From assembly GCA_947561715.1 (NCBI GenBank), contig OX387197.1, positions 27,182,266-27,246,265 of the forward strand: DNA of 64,000 nt, read 5' to 3'. Shown here one piece after another: positions 38,173 to 50,200 of the stretch. This DNA is from Ascidia mentula (Eukaryota > Chordata > Ascidiacea > Phlebobranchia > Ascidiidae). The stretch's first letter is position 1. Every line of letters begins with the position of its first letter. The notes beneath the pieces were generated by a model that ran no database searches, had not been told where the DNA came from, and saw only the letters and a program-made list of their open reading frames with translations. The position numbers and the translations under genes were made by a program.

Positions 38173-40856
38173 TTAGTATGTCACATAGCCAAGCAATGCT
38201 CCAACAGCACCAAAGTATCCTTCGTGTTCAAGAAACAATGCTCGCTGGACTCCATTTGACCAATACTCCATCGCATATGCAAGAAGTCTCATCGATAAAG
38301 GATTCACTCGTAGAAAATTCCCCACAAATACAATGCGTTCAACATTCTGCAATAAAATATCACATTCTGTAAAATCTACCAATCATAATCCTCTGTCAAA
38401 TAGTTACATAAATAATACTGTGGTTGCACCCTTACATGACAACAACTTTTTAAATCTGTTTATTTTTTGATTTAGAACAATGGAAATCTCACCTCTCGCA
38501 TTGCCCAGTTCATTGCAATGCTTCCTATGTTGTTGGTGATTGTAACAAGGGTTGCTTTTGCCAAGTCCTGCTTTGTTGCATCCTTCCGACATTCTTCCAA
38601 ATTCATCTTTCCAAAACTATGAACAAAAATAGCCTTACAACATAACTATCATATAGTTTTTCAACTAATTAAAATCATTCAGAACACACAAATACATAAG
38701 CAAGGGCCTATCCAGGGGGGGCTGCGAGGGGTCCGGACTCCCCTTTTGTAAAATATTTTGGCCCATTTTGATAGCTAAACAAATGCTACTGTATTTTTTT
38801 GTCGAAATCCCCGTGTCCTGGATATGCCTATGCATATAAGTATAAGATTTAAGTTTCTGTAGTTGTGGATTTCTTGTTTTAAGCAAACCAAGGTTATTCA
38901 GCCATGGGCGTATCCAGAATTATTCAAAATCGGGATGCTAGACATTTTGTCCTAGGATGAACGAAAAATGGAACTTGTTTTCATAACAATGCAACATGTT
39001 TGGTAAAAATGCTACGTCTTCGGTAACAAAATTAAACACCATGCATTTTTCGGGTGAACTTTCGAGAAAGTGATTTTACCAAAAAAAATCACAGTGGCGT
39101 TTATTTAGCTATTGAAATAAATAAAAATATTTCACAGAAGGTTTCACACCCATGTTTTCAACAAACTTACCTGGAAGCAACAACATTTCCAGGGAGACCA
39201 AACTTGGTGTAACCTCCCTCCCCATAAATATCTGATACAAGTTTGTCAACTTTTGTGCTCTCCCCGTGTGTAGCAAGCTCGATCGCTTCCTCGAAGGTCT
39301 GGCACCCAGTCAAAAGACAGCAGAGGCCCAAGAAAGTTCCTCCACCAAGACTGGTTCCTGTTGGTTTGACACATAGAAGTGGTGAATGCTATCAATGTTT
39401 TCGGGAATAAGTTTGTTGTGATTCATGATTCTACATGGTTTTTATTATTTCATTTTTATAACTTCAATTGTTTGATGTAAATCACATCTTCGTACTGATA
39501 GAAAAACAACTACCAGTTCAGTACCGCAGTAATATTTCATGCAATGGCATGATTGGCAGGATCGCCCCACTGCGCGGGTCCTTGCTTGGCGATCACAGCT
39601 ATCGTATCGCGATCATTAGTTCAGTACCCTGTTTTATTCACAAAGCTTGTACATGAAGGTTGTTAACAAATATGTTGGACTGCAATGTTTACTTACATTT
39701 TGTTGTTGGATAATGTTACACCAAATGGCCTTTGTTTATAAACTACTTGAGATGCTTTATACCTGAAATTCTTGAATAATCTTCTGGGGATTTCACAAGT
39801 AAAACGCTTACTCCAGATCCAATATTCACAACTATGTAAGGGTAGGGATTGCGAAAATCAAATGGCACTTTTATAATTGGATCATTGGACAAGGGATTTT
39901 GTATGGAGAAACATTGAGAATGACCGTTTACATCGCTGTTGTGGTCAACAAAGTGGATTCCTATGAAAACAGACCACAAATAAAGTTTACATTTCATTCA
40001 TTGTTTAGTACAAGGGGTAAACAACACACCCAGTCCCAAACATTTTACACAACACATAATCTCACAAAATGAGGCACTTTTATTTTAAATAAAAAAATGT
40101 TTCAGAAAAACCTATACAATTTTGTTCAGTTCATGTGAAATTGATGGAACTTACACAAACCTTTAACCAGGCAGTCCATTTCATCCAGCTTGTTTAGCCT
40201 TATGTTGATTTCAGACAAAAAGCATTCTTCAAACTTGTATGCACCACCACCGGTTGCATGCATTTCATCAATTAAAGTCGCAAACTGCTTTTCTTTTGCC
40301 ATGTTGACAAACAACTGCATCTGGTCGGTCGGAAACCGAATGAAGTGAATATTCCCTTCATAACCCTGAAGCGATACTTTCTGAAAAACATTTAAAACAA
40401 TTTGTTGCCAATATTTTTATCTGAACATTTAATTTTTAACAAAAAATAGTAGTTTTTACCAAATTCAAATCCTCGTATAAATGATAAACAACTGATTTAT
40501 TCTTTAGAAAACAAGCAAAACAGTTGAAGTAGGAATGTATTTCTACAAACCTTCAGTTCCAAGTGTGAATCTCTGACTCCTGTACCCCCATATGCAGTAT
40601 TTGAGGTCAGATATTTTCTAATGGTCTTCAATGTTTCCTTTTCTGTCTGTTCCTCGTCGGGTGTGATGTAAAGTGGTTCAAAGTAAACCAGCTTCACTAA
40701 TGTACCACCAATGTCAATTCCAAACCATGGAAAGGGATGACGTTTCAATGAAGCTTTTCTTTGGCGTCCTACTACTTTTATTGGTTGAACTGAAATAGTT
40801 TTCTCATCTACGACAATTGTGTTTCCATTTTCAGATGACTGACTGCAGTCACCCAT
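38173..40856 (-). CDS. PANK: Pantothenate kinase (PANK, eukaryotic type II)
   Basis: Catalyses ATP-dependent phosphorylation of pantothenate, the controlling step of coenzyme A synthesis. Six exons on the minus strand: 40551-40856, 40161-40380, 39763-39960, 39171-39357, 38493-38616, 38173-38346; phases all match, 402 residues. A ~45-residue variable N-terminus precedes the kinase fold: [20 protein letters not shown] (phosphate loop), [13 protein letters not shown] (with the conserved acidic residue), [60 protein letters not shown], and the C-terminus [18 protein letters not shown]. The ATG at 40856 is the first true start of the frame. The donor of exon 2 was set at AAA G|GTTTGT, because the neighbouring gt would create a stop; the result aligns residue for residue with LIQGLLYVD of human PANK. 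It is a single animal-type gene, so I do not assign PANK1, 2 or 3. Divergent from CDC123 over ~600 bp. Confidence 0.95.
38705..38828. mobile_element. Short MITE-like element with 12-bp inverted ends
   Basis: GGCCTATCCAGG at 38705-38716 and CCTGGATATGCC at 38817-38828 are inverted with one mismatch, enclosing ~100 bp with a G-run (ccaggggggg). It lies in intron 4 of PANK (between the exons at 38493-38616 and 39171-39357). A related motif, gggcgtatccagaa, occurs at about 38907, suggesting a second, decayed copy. Such CCTATCCAGG ends are common in animal DNA transposon relics. No coding capacity. Confidence 0.5.
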
Positions 40857-41461
40857 CACAGAGAAGTTACGAGTCAGCCGTTATGTAAAAGTTAATTTCC
40901 TAAATGCTTTCGTTGCTATGTAAGGTCTTGAATAATAATTAACAAAATTAAGTTCTTATTTAGGATAGGCCTTATGCATTAGCCTACATTACAATAACAC
41001 AGACAGAGACAGACATCAACACATTTAAAATGACTAAACTCAATCTATTAAACCAGGCCTCGACACACTTTTAAGCAGAATGGTAGCAACTGATACTCTG
41101 TAAAGTTGGCGGTTCGACGTAAAAGTTCGCACTCTTGCTAACTCTCTGCATCACACCAACGGTAGTGGACAGACGAACTTTGGTCGATACCCAATCATGC
41201 GTAAAATAAACACATACACACACATTTACGTAACCATCGTAAAAATTTGCTGCGTCATAATGATTTACACAAAAGCGTTTTTGTAAACTTGCCCTACATT
41301 TTAATGCAACTCAAATATTGCGTAATTGTTAAATGTAATAAAATAAAACACACATACCTCAAGCATTTGTAATTCAAAACTGCTGACTCATATTTTACAG
41401 TAGTGCCTCTGCAACTTTTAATTATTTGGAAACTTAATTATTCGAGCTACAAATTTTTGCA
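40857..41461. promoter_or_regulatory. Divergent promoter region PANK / CDC123-IBA57
   Basis: About 600 bp between the PANK start (minus) and the CDC123 start (plus). It must serve both directions and, by position, also IBA57 inside CDC123 intron 1. A CA-repeat-like stretch (acacatacacacacattta) is present near 41210. No TATA box was identified with confidence. Confidence 0.4.
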
Positions 41462-44400
41462 ATGACGAGGCAGCAAATTCTAAACTGCAAGTTCTCTAGC
41501 TGGTATAACTGTTTTACGGAAATCACAATAAAAAGGTAGGTAACGTTTTGTTTCATGTTTTTCAGAAATACCGTTAACCTTTCTTTTGTATGTATGGATG
41601 AAACGTGTCAAAATGACTTTTGCAAATTGCTTTAAGCTTCTTACCACGCCTCGGAAACAGTTAATTTCACATATTTGTAGAACCCTTTCATGCAGCAGTA
41701 GTAATAACAATCTTATTACTAAGCCAAGCTTAATAAAACTAGAGCACAGAAATGTGCTGAAGTTATCAGGGAAAGACACACTTGACTTTTTGCAAGGTTT
41801 GGTTACAAACGATGTGTTTCAACTTCAAGCGAAGCAACGCATGTTTGCAATGATGCTCGACACAAGAGGGAGAATAATGCATGATTTTATGATGTACTGG
41901 TTGTCTGAAAACCAGGAGACAGCGGTATTACTGGAATGTGAGGGGAAATCCCAAGACAAAGTCATGAAGAGTCTAAAAATGTACAAACTTCGTAAAGATG
42001 TGGCAATTTCTCATGCTGCCGACATCTCTGTGTGGCAATTGGTTGCTCCACCAGAAACTGAATTGGGTTCATTAGGATTTCCAACCGACCAGGTGGTTTG
42101 CAAAGATCCACGATCTTCTACAATGGGATGGAGAATTATTACAGACAGACCAAAGGTCGAGCTGACAACAGATGATGTAGATATCTACCATGACCACAGA
42201 CTGAAGATGGGAATACCGGAAGGTGTAATCGATTTGCCTCCTGGCAAGTGTTCACCTTTGGAAAGCAATATTGACCTTTTGAATGGGATCAGTTTTGATA
42301 AAGGATGTTATCTTGGCCAAGAACTAACAGCTCGTACATATCACACTGGAGTAATCAGAAAAAGACTGCTTCCTTTTACAACACAAAGTGACTTACGTTT
42401 TGTTGAAAATGAAAAGATTTATAATGAAGATGGCAAAGTTACTGGAAAAATCAGGTCATCCAATGGTAAAGGCCAAGGGCTGGCATTGATGAAGTTGGAT
42501 TGTCTTGAGATGAAACATTTTTGTTCGGACAGATATGTTGAAATATTCCCGTACAGGCCTGACTGGTGGCCTAAACATTTGGATCGATGATGTAACATTG
42601 TTGCGTATATTCCTAATCAAATTTAATATTTGGATGTTGTACCTTGAACTGTTGCTACAAATTGCTTGGTTGAAGTCCATATCTCATTAACAACACCAGC
42701 AACACCATGCGTTTATTTTTTAGCGTAGTTATTCCGCTACCCGCTGATTTTGTGAGTTACCTTCAAGACAACGGAACTCTAGTTTTGCCGGAAGGATTTA
42801 ATGTCGAAAACAAATATGAAGAAGATGAAGAAAATGAAAACAATCTTTCACACTGGGACGAACAGACAACCGACCAATCAGAGGTAAGATCATTAGAATT
42901 ATATTTTTCAAAAAAGTATGTATTTTGTTGACTACAGATAGCTGGACCTACTTTTTCGAGTCTTTTGGAAACTATTACGAAGGCTATTGATGAACTTGGA
43001 GGAAAAGTTTTTCCAAAGCTAACCTGGAGCTCGCCAAAAGATGCTGCATGGATGACTTGCAATTCACTCAAATGCACGACCCCAGGTAAAACAGATCTCT
43101 CAATCACTTGATGGCAATTGTTCCACATCATGCCTGCCTGCCAGTATCAGATGTTAAACAAGCTTTTGAGCAAAAGTTCGTTGAAAATTTTCAGGTGAAA
43201 TTATTCTATTGTTGAAGAGCTCAGATTTTGTCATGCATGACTTGACATCAGCTTTCGAAGGTTGTGAAGAACCGATTGATAGAAACTTTATTCAACATGA
43301 GGTCGGTTAAACTTTTATCTTTTGTTGTGACTTCCGTCTATGTTTTAAAGAACGAGGGAACATATAAATGTTATATAAGCCTTCACTATTAACATGTGGT
43401 GTAACAATCTACTTTCCAGCTTGTTTTGCGAAAGTGGGCCAATCTAGTACAAGGAATGGAGTTCCGTTGCTTTGTAAAGGAAAATATTTTAATTGGCATT
43501 AGTCAGAGGAACCACAGACAGTACTATGACTACATTGAGTTGGACAAATATGATTTAGCCGATGCCATCAGTCGTTTTGTTGCTGAAAAAGTTATTGGAA
43601 AATTCATGGATTTGGATTGTAAGTAGAAGACAATTGTTTGCAAACTGTTTTAAGTTTGTGGTGCTTGAGATATTTTACATAAACGAGAAATAATTAAAAT
43701 TGCTTCTTCCTAAAAATGATTTTTGTTTTTTGTAGTTGTTGTGGATGTTTACAAAAAGAGAGATGTAAGTTTTCATGTTTCCATTTTAATTATTTCGCTT
43801 TTCTAAACACAAGTATTGCCACACCCAGCATATTTGGTTGCCTATTTGTGTGAATATTTAAATTGTTTTTGTTAAAGGGAGGAATGTGGATAATTGATTT
43901 TAACCCTTATCAGAAGAGCACAGACTCTCTGTTATTTTCATGGGAAGAATTAAATTCTGGGCAACTTCAAGAAAATACCCAGTCTGTAGATCTAAAACGT
44001 GTCGGTAAGTTTGTTTTAGTAAAGAATTTCACTGCTGCTTTCTAAAAACTGACAAAAATATTGGAATTATTCGCATCATAGTTTTAACTCGTAGCACATA
44101 ATTGCAAATAATTCAACAATATTGTAGGCTTTCCTGGGCAAATTTACCAACCTGAACAATAAATTTTACTTTTTTTCTGGTTAACAAAAAAAACTTTTTT
44201 CTTATTATTGCAGCCACCAATATTACTTCTACCCTGACATATTTAACATAACTGCGTGCGTAGTAACTTTCTTTAAGGTTGTTGAGTAAATTTTCTCACC
44301 GTGTCTTGCACTCTCGCAACAATCTTGTGTAGAACCCAAACCTAGCCATCTTGTAACTGATGTCCTGGCTTTCGCACGCTTTATGACGACATAGTTGGTA

Positions 44401-45090
44401 TTATTACCCTGTGTCCGGATATCGTGACATGCGGTCCATGTGAACGTCCGCAGTCACTCACGAACAACGTCCTACATTCCGGCTTTACAAAAAAACCTGC
44501 CAAGCCGCTGTATGTGTAGGGAAACCACGTGTTCCACTGAGCTTTTTGACTGACTTGAAGTACAAAAACCCGAACCTACATTAATTAGAAACATTTTCCA
44601 GCAGATGGCGCAGTGTGCGGTCAGTTCCGCTTTACCGGACACGACTCTCTGCTGCAACCTAGCGAAATGTTGAGCTACCGGATGCCCGTCGATTTTGTGG
44701 ACCTAAGTACCGGAAGTGACGCAACGAAACTGGTCGATTTCATGAGAATGGTAAGTGATGACGTCACTCTACAGCAAATACGCATTGTTTACCCCGAATT
44801 ACACAACTAAGAACACGGCGGTGCTCAGAATGTGTAAACAACTAAAACGACAAAGGTCGTGATAAAAACAACCGTCCACGTTAATACAAAGGAGTTCAAG
44901 CTAAGTCAGGTTCTTACATGACGGTGCAACCATGGACAACATCCCCTATATCACTTGTGTAGTTTAAACCACAACCAAACCCGCCACCAATTGTTTGATT
45001 CAACATTTTTCACACTAGAGGGCACAAAATAACGACGAGAGTTCGGAGAGCGATGATGATGAACAGTGGAGGTTGCCATGCGATCGATGA
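41462..45090 (+). CDS. CDC123: CDC123, eIF2 assembly chaperone
   Basis: ATP-grasp-like factor that binds the eIF2 gamma subunit and promotes eIF2 heterotrimer assembly. Nine exons: 41462-41535, 42724-42883, 42938-43085, 43195-43301, 43420-43618, 43736-43764, 43878-44004, 44602-44750, 45019-45090; phases match throughout, 354 residues. Exon 1 encodes [25 protein letters not shown], matching the family's HCQFSAWYP..VTIKS; this proves that exon 1 lies upstream of IBA57. Other signatures: [113 protein letters not shown] (metal/ATP site), [18 protein letters not shown]. It ends in an acidic tail ([12 protein letters not shown]). Exon 6 is only 29 nt. Intron 1 (1,188 bp) contains the complete IBA57 gene on the same strand. 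Confidence 0.95.
41598..42590 (+). CDS. IBA57: IBA57, mitochondrial Fe-S cluster assembly factor (intronless, nested)
   Basis: Folate-binding GcvT-like protein acting with ISCA1/ISCA2 in maturation of mitochondrial 4Fe-4S proteins such as aconitase and lipoate synthase. A single uninterrupted frame of 330 residues from ATG 41598; a Met five residues later (41613) is an alternative. The first ~40 residues are basic and Ser/Thr-rich ([20 protein letters not shown]..), a mitochondrial targeting leader. Core features: [17 protein letters not shown] near the N-terminus, [14 protein letters not shown], and the diagnostic C-terminal motif [25 protein letters not shown], whose cysteine is essential in the family. 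The gene lies wholly inside intron 1 of CDC123 on the same strand, and an excellent acceptor (tttttcag, AG at 41564-41565) sits 32 nt before its ATG, so its mRNA is probably made by cis or trans splicing onto that acceptor. The lack of introns suggests origin as a retrocopy or intron loss. Confidence 0.95.
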   Translation: MKRVKMTFANCFKLLTTPRKQLISHICRTLSCSSSNNNLITKPSLIKLEHRNVLKLSGKDTLDFLQGLVTNDVFQLQAKQRMFAMMLDTRGRIMHDFMMYWLSENQETAVLLECEGKSQDKVMKSLKMYKLRKDVAISHAADISVWQLVAPPETELGSLGFPTDQVVCKDPRSSTMGWRIITDRPKVELTTDDVDIYHDHRLKMGIPEGVIDLPPGKCSPLESNIDLLNGISFDKGCYLGQELTARTYHTGVIRKRLLPFTTQSDLRFVENEKIYNEDGKVTGKIRSSNGKGQGLALMKLDCLEMKHFCSDRYVEIFPYRPDWWPKHLDR

Positions 45091-47241
45091 CGTCACAGTG
45101 ACGTATAGACCCGTTTGGGACGAATCGAACAAAAGGAGTATTGTGTTTCATCCACCAGAGGGCAGTGGAGACCAGGAGTTGTTGTGTAGTTGTCGTCGTT
45201 TTATTCCCAATAAACAATGTCTTTTCATAATTTCTATTTTTTTTTGTCTACCAGCGTGTTATCCGCACGGTGGCATCCTTGAGTATTGTTGGCCATAGGG
45301 TGCATTACAAAATAAACATCTGATACACAACTAAGCAAAGTTTGTTTTAAACTCTTTGGGACAAAATTCCGAAATAATTTGCCGAAAGCAAAAACAATTT
45401 TGCAAACAGGCACCACGGCGTTAATTTGCGCACTCGAAAATCATTAAATATTAATCGATTTGCGGTTTCGAAAGCTCGATATTAGCACCTCCGTTCAACA
45501 GCGCTGAAATAATATTTTCAAAGCGTTCAAATTGTCAACACACAGCAGACGAGGTTAACCAAAGCTAACAGTGTTACAGTAGGCGCATTGTTACGTGATA
45601 ATCTGGCGTTTGTGACAATAGAACGACACAAGGGCTACGGGTATTGTTGTTGCAAATCTGCTGATGGAAGGGACCCACAAGCTACATCCGGAACGCATTA
45701 CTTCTGACAGCATGGATTAGCGAATTAGTGGATAGCTTATAGCACAGAAAAAGCAGTAATAGTTATAAATATAAGCGTTGAGTTAGCGAGTTTCTACGTG
45801 AAGAAAACACTTGTCTGGTGTTAATACCGGTATGTAAACCATACAGTAAACAATGAACATAGTTGTTCCGTCACAAATGTGTTGTATTGATAAAAAACAA
45901 TATTACCGTGATGCTTGTGTGTAGACAGTAACAACATTATGGGTCTAACTTTATTTCAAAATATCTTGCGTTTTGAACAAAGCGCACACTTTCGATATAT
46001 AAATACCCCTACAAAGTTACCGTGGAAACGTACAATAGGGCGGCATTACAATGTAAATGTTTAACATAAGGTCGGTGACGCAACACCAGAAAGTTGACGT
46101 AGGATGAAAAGTTTTATAAAAGTAATTTTCAGCTGAAATCATCGGACAACCCAAGTTTATGATTTAATGTTAAGATTATTTTGAAAACATTTACACAACA
46201 TGCATCTATATATAAAATTAAACATTGTTTCAATGTGATACGACTCCGCATCATGCTCTGTTGTGTAAACCATTTAAACGCCAAGATATAGTTTAAATGC
46301 CGCCGCCCTATTGTCTTCTTGGGCCCTCTAACAATGGTGTTTGTTGATAATAGAACCGGATACCATGTCAGCACCCTGCTTCTATATTTCGTCATAAACT
46401 TTCCCACAAACACTTATTACAACTTTATTGTGTTCGGAATATGTTTAGGAAACTATTGTATCAAACGGCAATATTGCTGGGAAAGCTCATTAAAAACAAT
46501 CCCTTTCATTAAAGTTCTCATTCAAGCCAGAAAGGGCAGCCACCAGACTGACGGGGATTCTAAAATTAACGCTTTGGCGAACCCTAAACAATCGGGCGAA
46601 ATCCGACCGGGGAATTGTGTCTGCCACTGGTATATCTTGTTCGAAATACCAGGATTAGGTCTGTTGAAAGTGTAAGAGGGTGTATGCAATATTGGGAATG
46701 GGGTTTGGACAGGGCCACGTGCTTTTCTATAAGAAGGCATTCAAGTAAATGCTGCGTCACTGCGGTGAAACCATTGAAGTCGTTTTGCTTATTTTGTGTC
46801 GCCTTAATTTGTAGAAATGTGGGCTATTGTAAGAGGTGAGGGTTGTTCAGTGCAGATTGTCTGTTCAGCTATGAAGCTTTTAATTGATGGTTTGTAGAAG
46901 TGCATGACTAAGGTCAGAACAACATTGTACAGTACATGAGAAACAAAGTAAAGCCGATGCTAGTCACAATCAAAACTTGAAAGGCAAAAATCCGAACCAC
47001 CACCAATACCTTGGGTATAAGTGGATGACAGATTGGAATGAAGTAGCAAAGAAACAAGTTTGTTAAGATATGGCACCGCACAAAATATTATAAAAAACCC
47101 TGAGTTGTCTGTCTGTTTAGCGTTTTTTGATATATATATGACACCGGAGCGAATACTTCATGACAAAAAAAATTTATACATTTGTTGATCGTTTACACAG
47201 ATCAATTAAACTGCCGTGGGCATTGAATCACTGCCTTTAGA
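45091..47241. other. Intergenic region between CDC123 and the TPR gene
   Basis: About 2.1 kb. AATAAA at about 45210 and other AT-rich signals could end the CDC123 transcript. A possible inverted-end element lies at 46032-46314 (separate entry). The segment just upstream of 47242 carries an acceptor (ctgcctttag) one base before the TPR start codon. No gene seen. Confidence 0.45.
46032..46314. mobile_element. Possible MITE with 13-bp perfect inverted ends
   Basis: ACAATAGGGCGGC at 46032-46044 reappears inverted at the right end (GCCGCCCTATTGT, ending at 46314); matching continues inward after a 3-base indel. About 283 bp, AT-rich inside, no reading frame of note. I could not see a clear target-site duplication, so the element boundaries are tentative. 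Confidence 0.4.
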
Positions 47242-50200
47242 ATGTCCTTTCCGTCCATAATTCGGTTCGACAAACTTGCAAAGGCGCAGAGCGAGGCTAA
47301 TGAACTGTTGCAGGGAGCAATGCTCAACGAGAGGGCTGCAAGTTGGAATAAGGTTGGCTGGGATAATTTTGCGATTGTTTGTTGTTTGTGACGTCGATAA
47401 TCTAATACAAAGCTCAAGAAATAATTCATTGTTTTGTATTTTAATATTATTGATCAAATTGCTTTTTTACAATAAGGAAAAATACCGAAATTTTCTTGAC
47501 CAAAGCGTGTATTTTGTAAATATCATATACTTATTTTCGACCTGTGTAACGTTGTATTACCCAACGCACAAATGTTTTGCAGGTTGTCGACAAATACAAA
47601 CGGATGTTGAAACTGGTCGCAAAATGCAATCTTCCCGCCAGTTTCATTTCCCCGCCCTCCTACAGCCGCCTCATGTATGAGTCATACTACCACCTAGCGG
47701 TAGCCCTGCAGAATCTGGGTCGCCACAAGGAGGCTATTCACGCTTACTCAAACGCCATATTGTCAATGAACTTGAGAAAGGTGCGAACAGTGGGGCCAGG
47801 ATTAAAGTAACACCAGTCGAAACCCTTACCAATATAAGTTTTGTTTTTATATGCGGAAAAAAGTTTAACCATGCGCGTAATTTTTATGCTACATACCTGC
47901 AAGATTCCCGGAACATATGTCGCATATTTATACCACGCTGAACTTAATTGAATGAATATTTTGTCTCAACAAGCTACACAATAACTGAAACATTTATTTT
48001 TTGTCCAGTGAAAAGTTTTTAAGTTTCGCCAGATGTTTTGAAAAAAAACAAATCAAATTTAACGTTGATTTGTTACAGAACGGTTGTACGGCCGGTTGCA
48101 ACTCCAACAGTTGCTTCCATACTCCAATCCTCGCTAGACGAGCGTTCGCCCACGCTAAGACAGGCGATATCAAAAGTGCGTTCCGGGATGTGGAGAAGGC
48201 AGTTGTCTTGGACACCCACAACCCTGATCTATATTGTGTCAGGTGATGACAAAGCTCTTTACTTGTCCATTCCAGCTGCTGGTGGCGTCGAAACTCCCCA
48301 ACCTAAAAAACTTTATCTTAATTTTCATTTTCACCCCCTTTCAAAAAGTCAAAGATTTCAAAATTTTGAGGTTTTCAAATGTCGCATTTGTGACTAAATT
48401 GTTATTAAAATAATTTGTCAGTAAAGAGCACGCCCAGTCTATTCATATATCGTACAGTTTCAAACCGACTTTTTCTTGCTTGTAAACTTTTGACCCAAAC
48501 CAAAATTTCGTCCTGACTGACGCTTGTTTCCAAATTCAGGGCAATATTGTGGAACAACAGAAAAGAATCACAAAAAGCTATGGAAGATTTGGATCGAGCT
48601 CTAACGTTTAATAGAAATCATGTGTGCGCTCTCATACTCAGGGGCGCCACCGACCGGCCTCTTCAAGTAAATCGTCAATAGTTAAACTTGTTTGCAGTAA
48701 GTTCAAAGTTATTTTTCGCCAGATGACGTTTGGATTGTTGGAAGGAATTTCTACGAATGTGAAGAAAGAACTTCATGCCGACCACAAGTTGGCGCTCGAG
48801 CTCAACCCTGACGCGTCATCGTTTGTCGATATTGTCCCGGATGTTCACGGGCCGAAGATGATGAAGTTCTGGAGCAGGTTGGGTGCAAACATGGAATTCG
48901 AAATCATTATTGTTTGCCATCGTTTGTGTCAGCAATATCTAAAACCGCAACAAACCATAGAAACGTTTCTTTTTAAGATTTTTGTGGTCGCTCAGTGTAC
49001 CTAGAAGCGTGATGTACGTCGATCTGACGTCATCAGTGATTGCGCAATATAACAACACTATCGTCATGACGGAGAAGAACGACTTTAAAGGTTAGCTTAA
49101 AAAGTTTTTGGAAACAATTTGGTAAAATCCGAACTTTGCAATGTGGTGTTTTTCATCAACATAAACCCGTGTGACCCCTTGTATCGTTTCTATAGCAACT
49201 CCAAGCTTCGGTCATCACCGACCGATGACCGCGTCAACTCCTTCGGCAACGAAGTCACGTGTGCGATTGTCTGTGGATTCGATATCTTCCCGTCCCCAAT
49301 CGAACCCCCTCCCATTCAGATGTGGAACGCCCCAGGAATCCACCGAACCGCCCACTCACAGTAATATGCGGGGAAGAAGGTTATCCTACGGCGAAGCTAT
49401 ACGCACTTACACCGCAAGAAAACAAGGTCAGAAGTCAAATGCTATTGATATTCATTAGCGATTAATGTTATGATTAACTGGCGTTTCATTAGAAAGGTAA
49501 TATTAATGTTTCAGACACTGGAGTTTCCGATTACATCCAACGTTTGGTGGCGCACGCGAGCCGACCTCCAAGCGAGCGTAGAACGGGGAATTCCCCCGAT
49601 CAAAAGATACCGACCATCACAGTATCCAGGTTAGCTTCTGTGTAAAAAGACGTCATAACTCTCACGAAATCATTGTCTTCGTGCACATAATACAATAAAG
49701 TAATGCTTTTGCAGGTCACCGGACGTAACCAAGCAACCGTCACGCAGCGAGAGCAGGAATTCATGCATGACAAACGTCACCCCGACCGAAAATTCCCCTC
49801 CAGTCCCCAGTCCCCCAAAATCGATCACAACCCTTCAATTTCCATCTCGCCGGGGTTCTCACGTTTCAATCAAGTCTTGTCCCGTCACAATCAACCGACC
49901 GGTTACCAGATCACTGGGCGACGCCCGACTGCCACCTAGCGGCGTGAGACGAGCTAGTGTAGCCGGTGGGAGATACAACAACAGGGATGCGGCAGGTTAC
50001 GCTTCTTCTATACACGGTCTGGAGGTGAGTTTTCATGCAGTTACTTGAACCATCTAAAACCCAAAGTTCGGGATATCGCGGGTTCGAATCCCGGGGTGTA
50101 CAAACAGATACTAGAGGCAATGTGTGTGAGCCGTTGTCTTGTTGTATTGTTAATTATTCGCATGTGTGGCGACTTGAAATATGATACGATAGGGTTGATT

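Noticed and set aside
42707-42723. CDC123 start at the ATG at 42707 (MRLFFSVV..)
   Set aside because: This ATG lies in the polypyrimidine/acceptor stretch; exon 1 at 41462-41535 supplies the conserved N-terminus in perfect phase.
50041-50110. tRNA gene
   Set aside because: Only a T-arm/B box is present; no D-arm, anticodon stem or acceptor stem can be paired.
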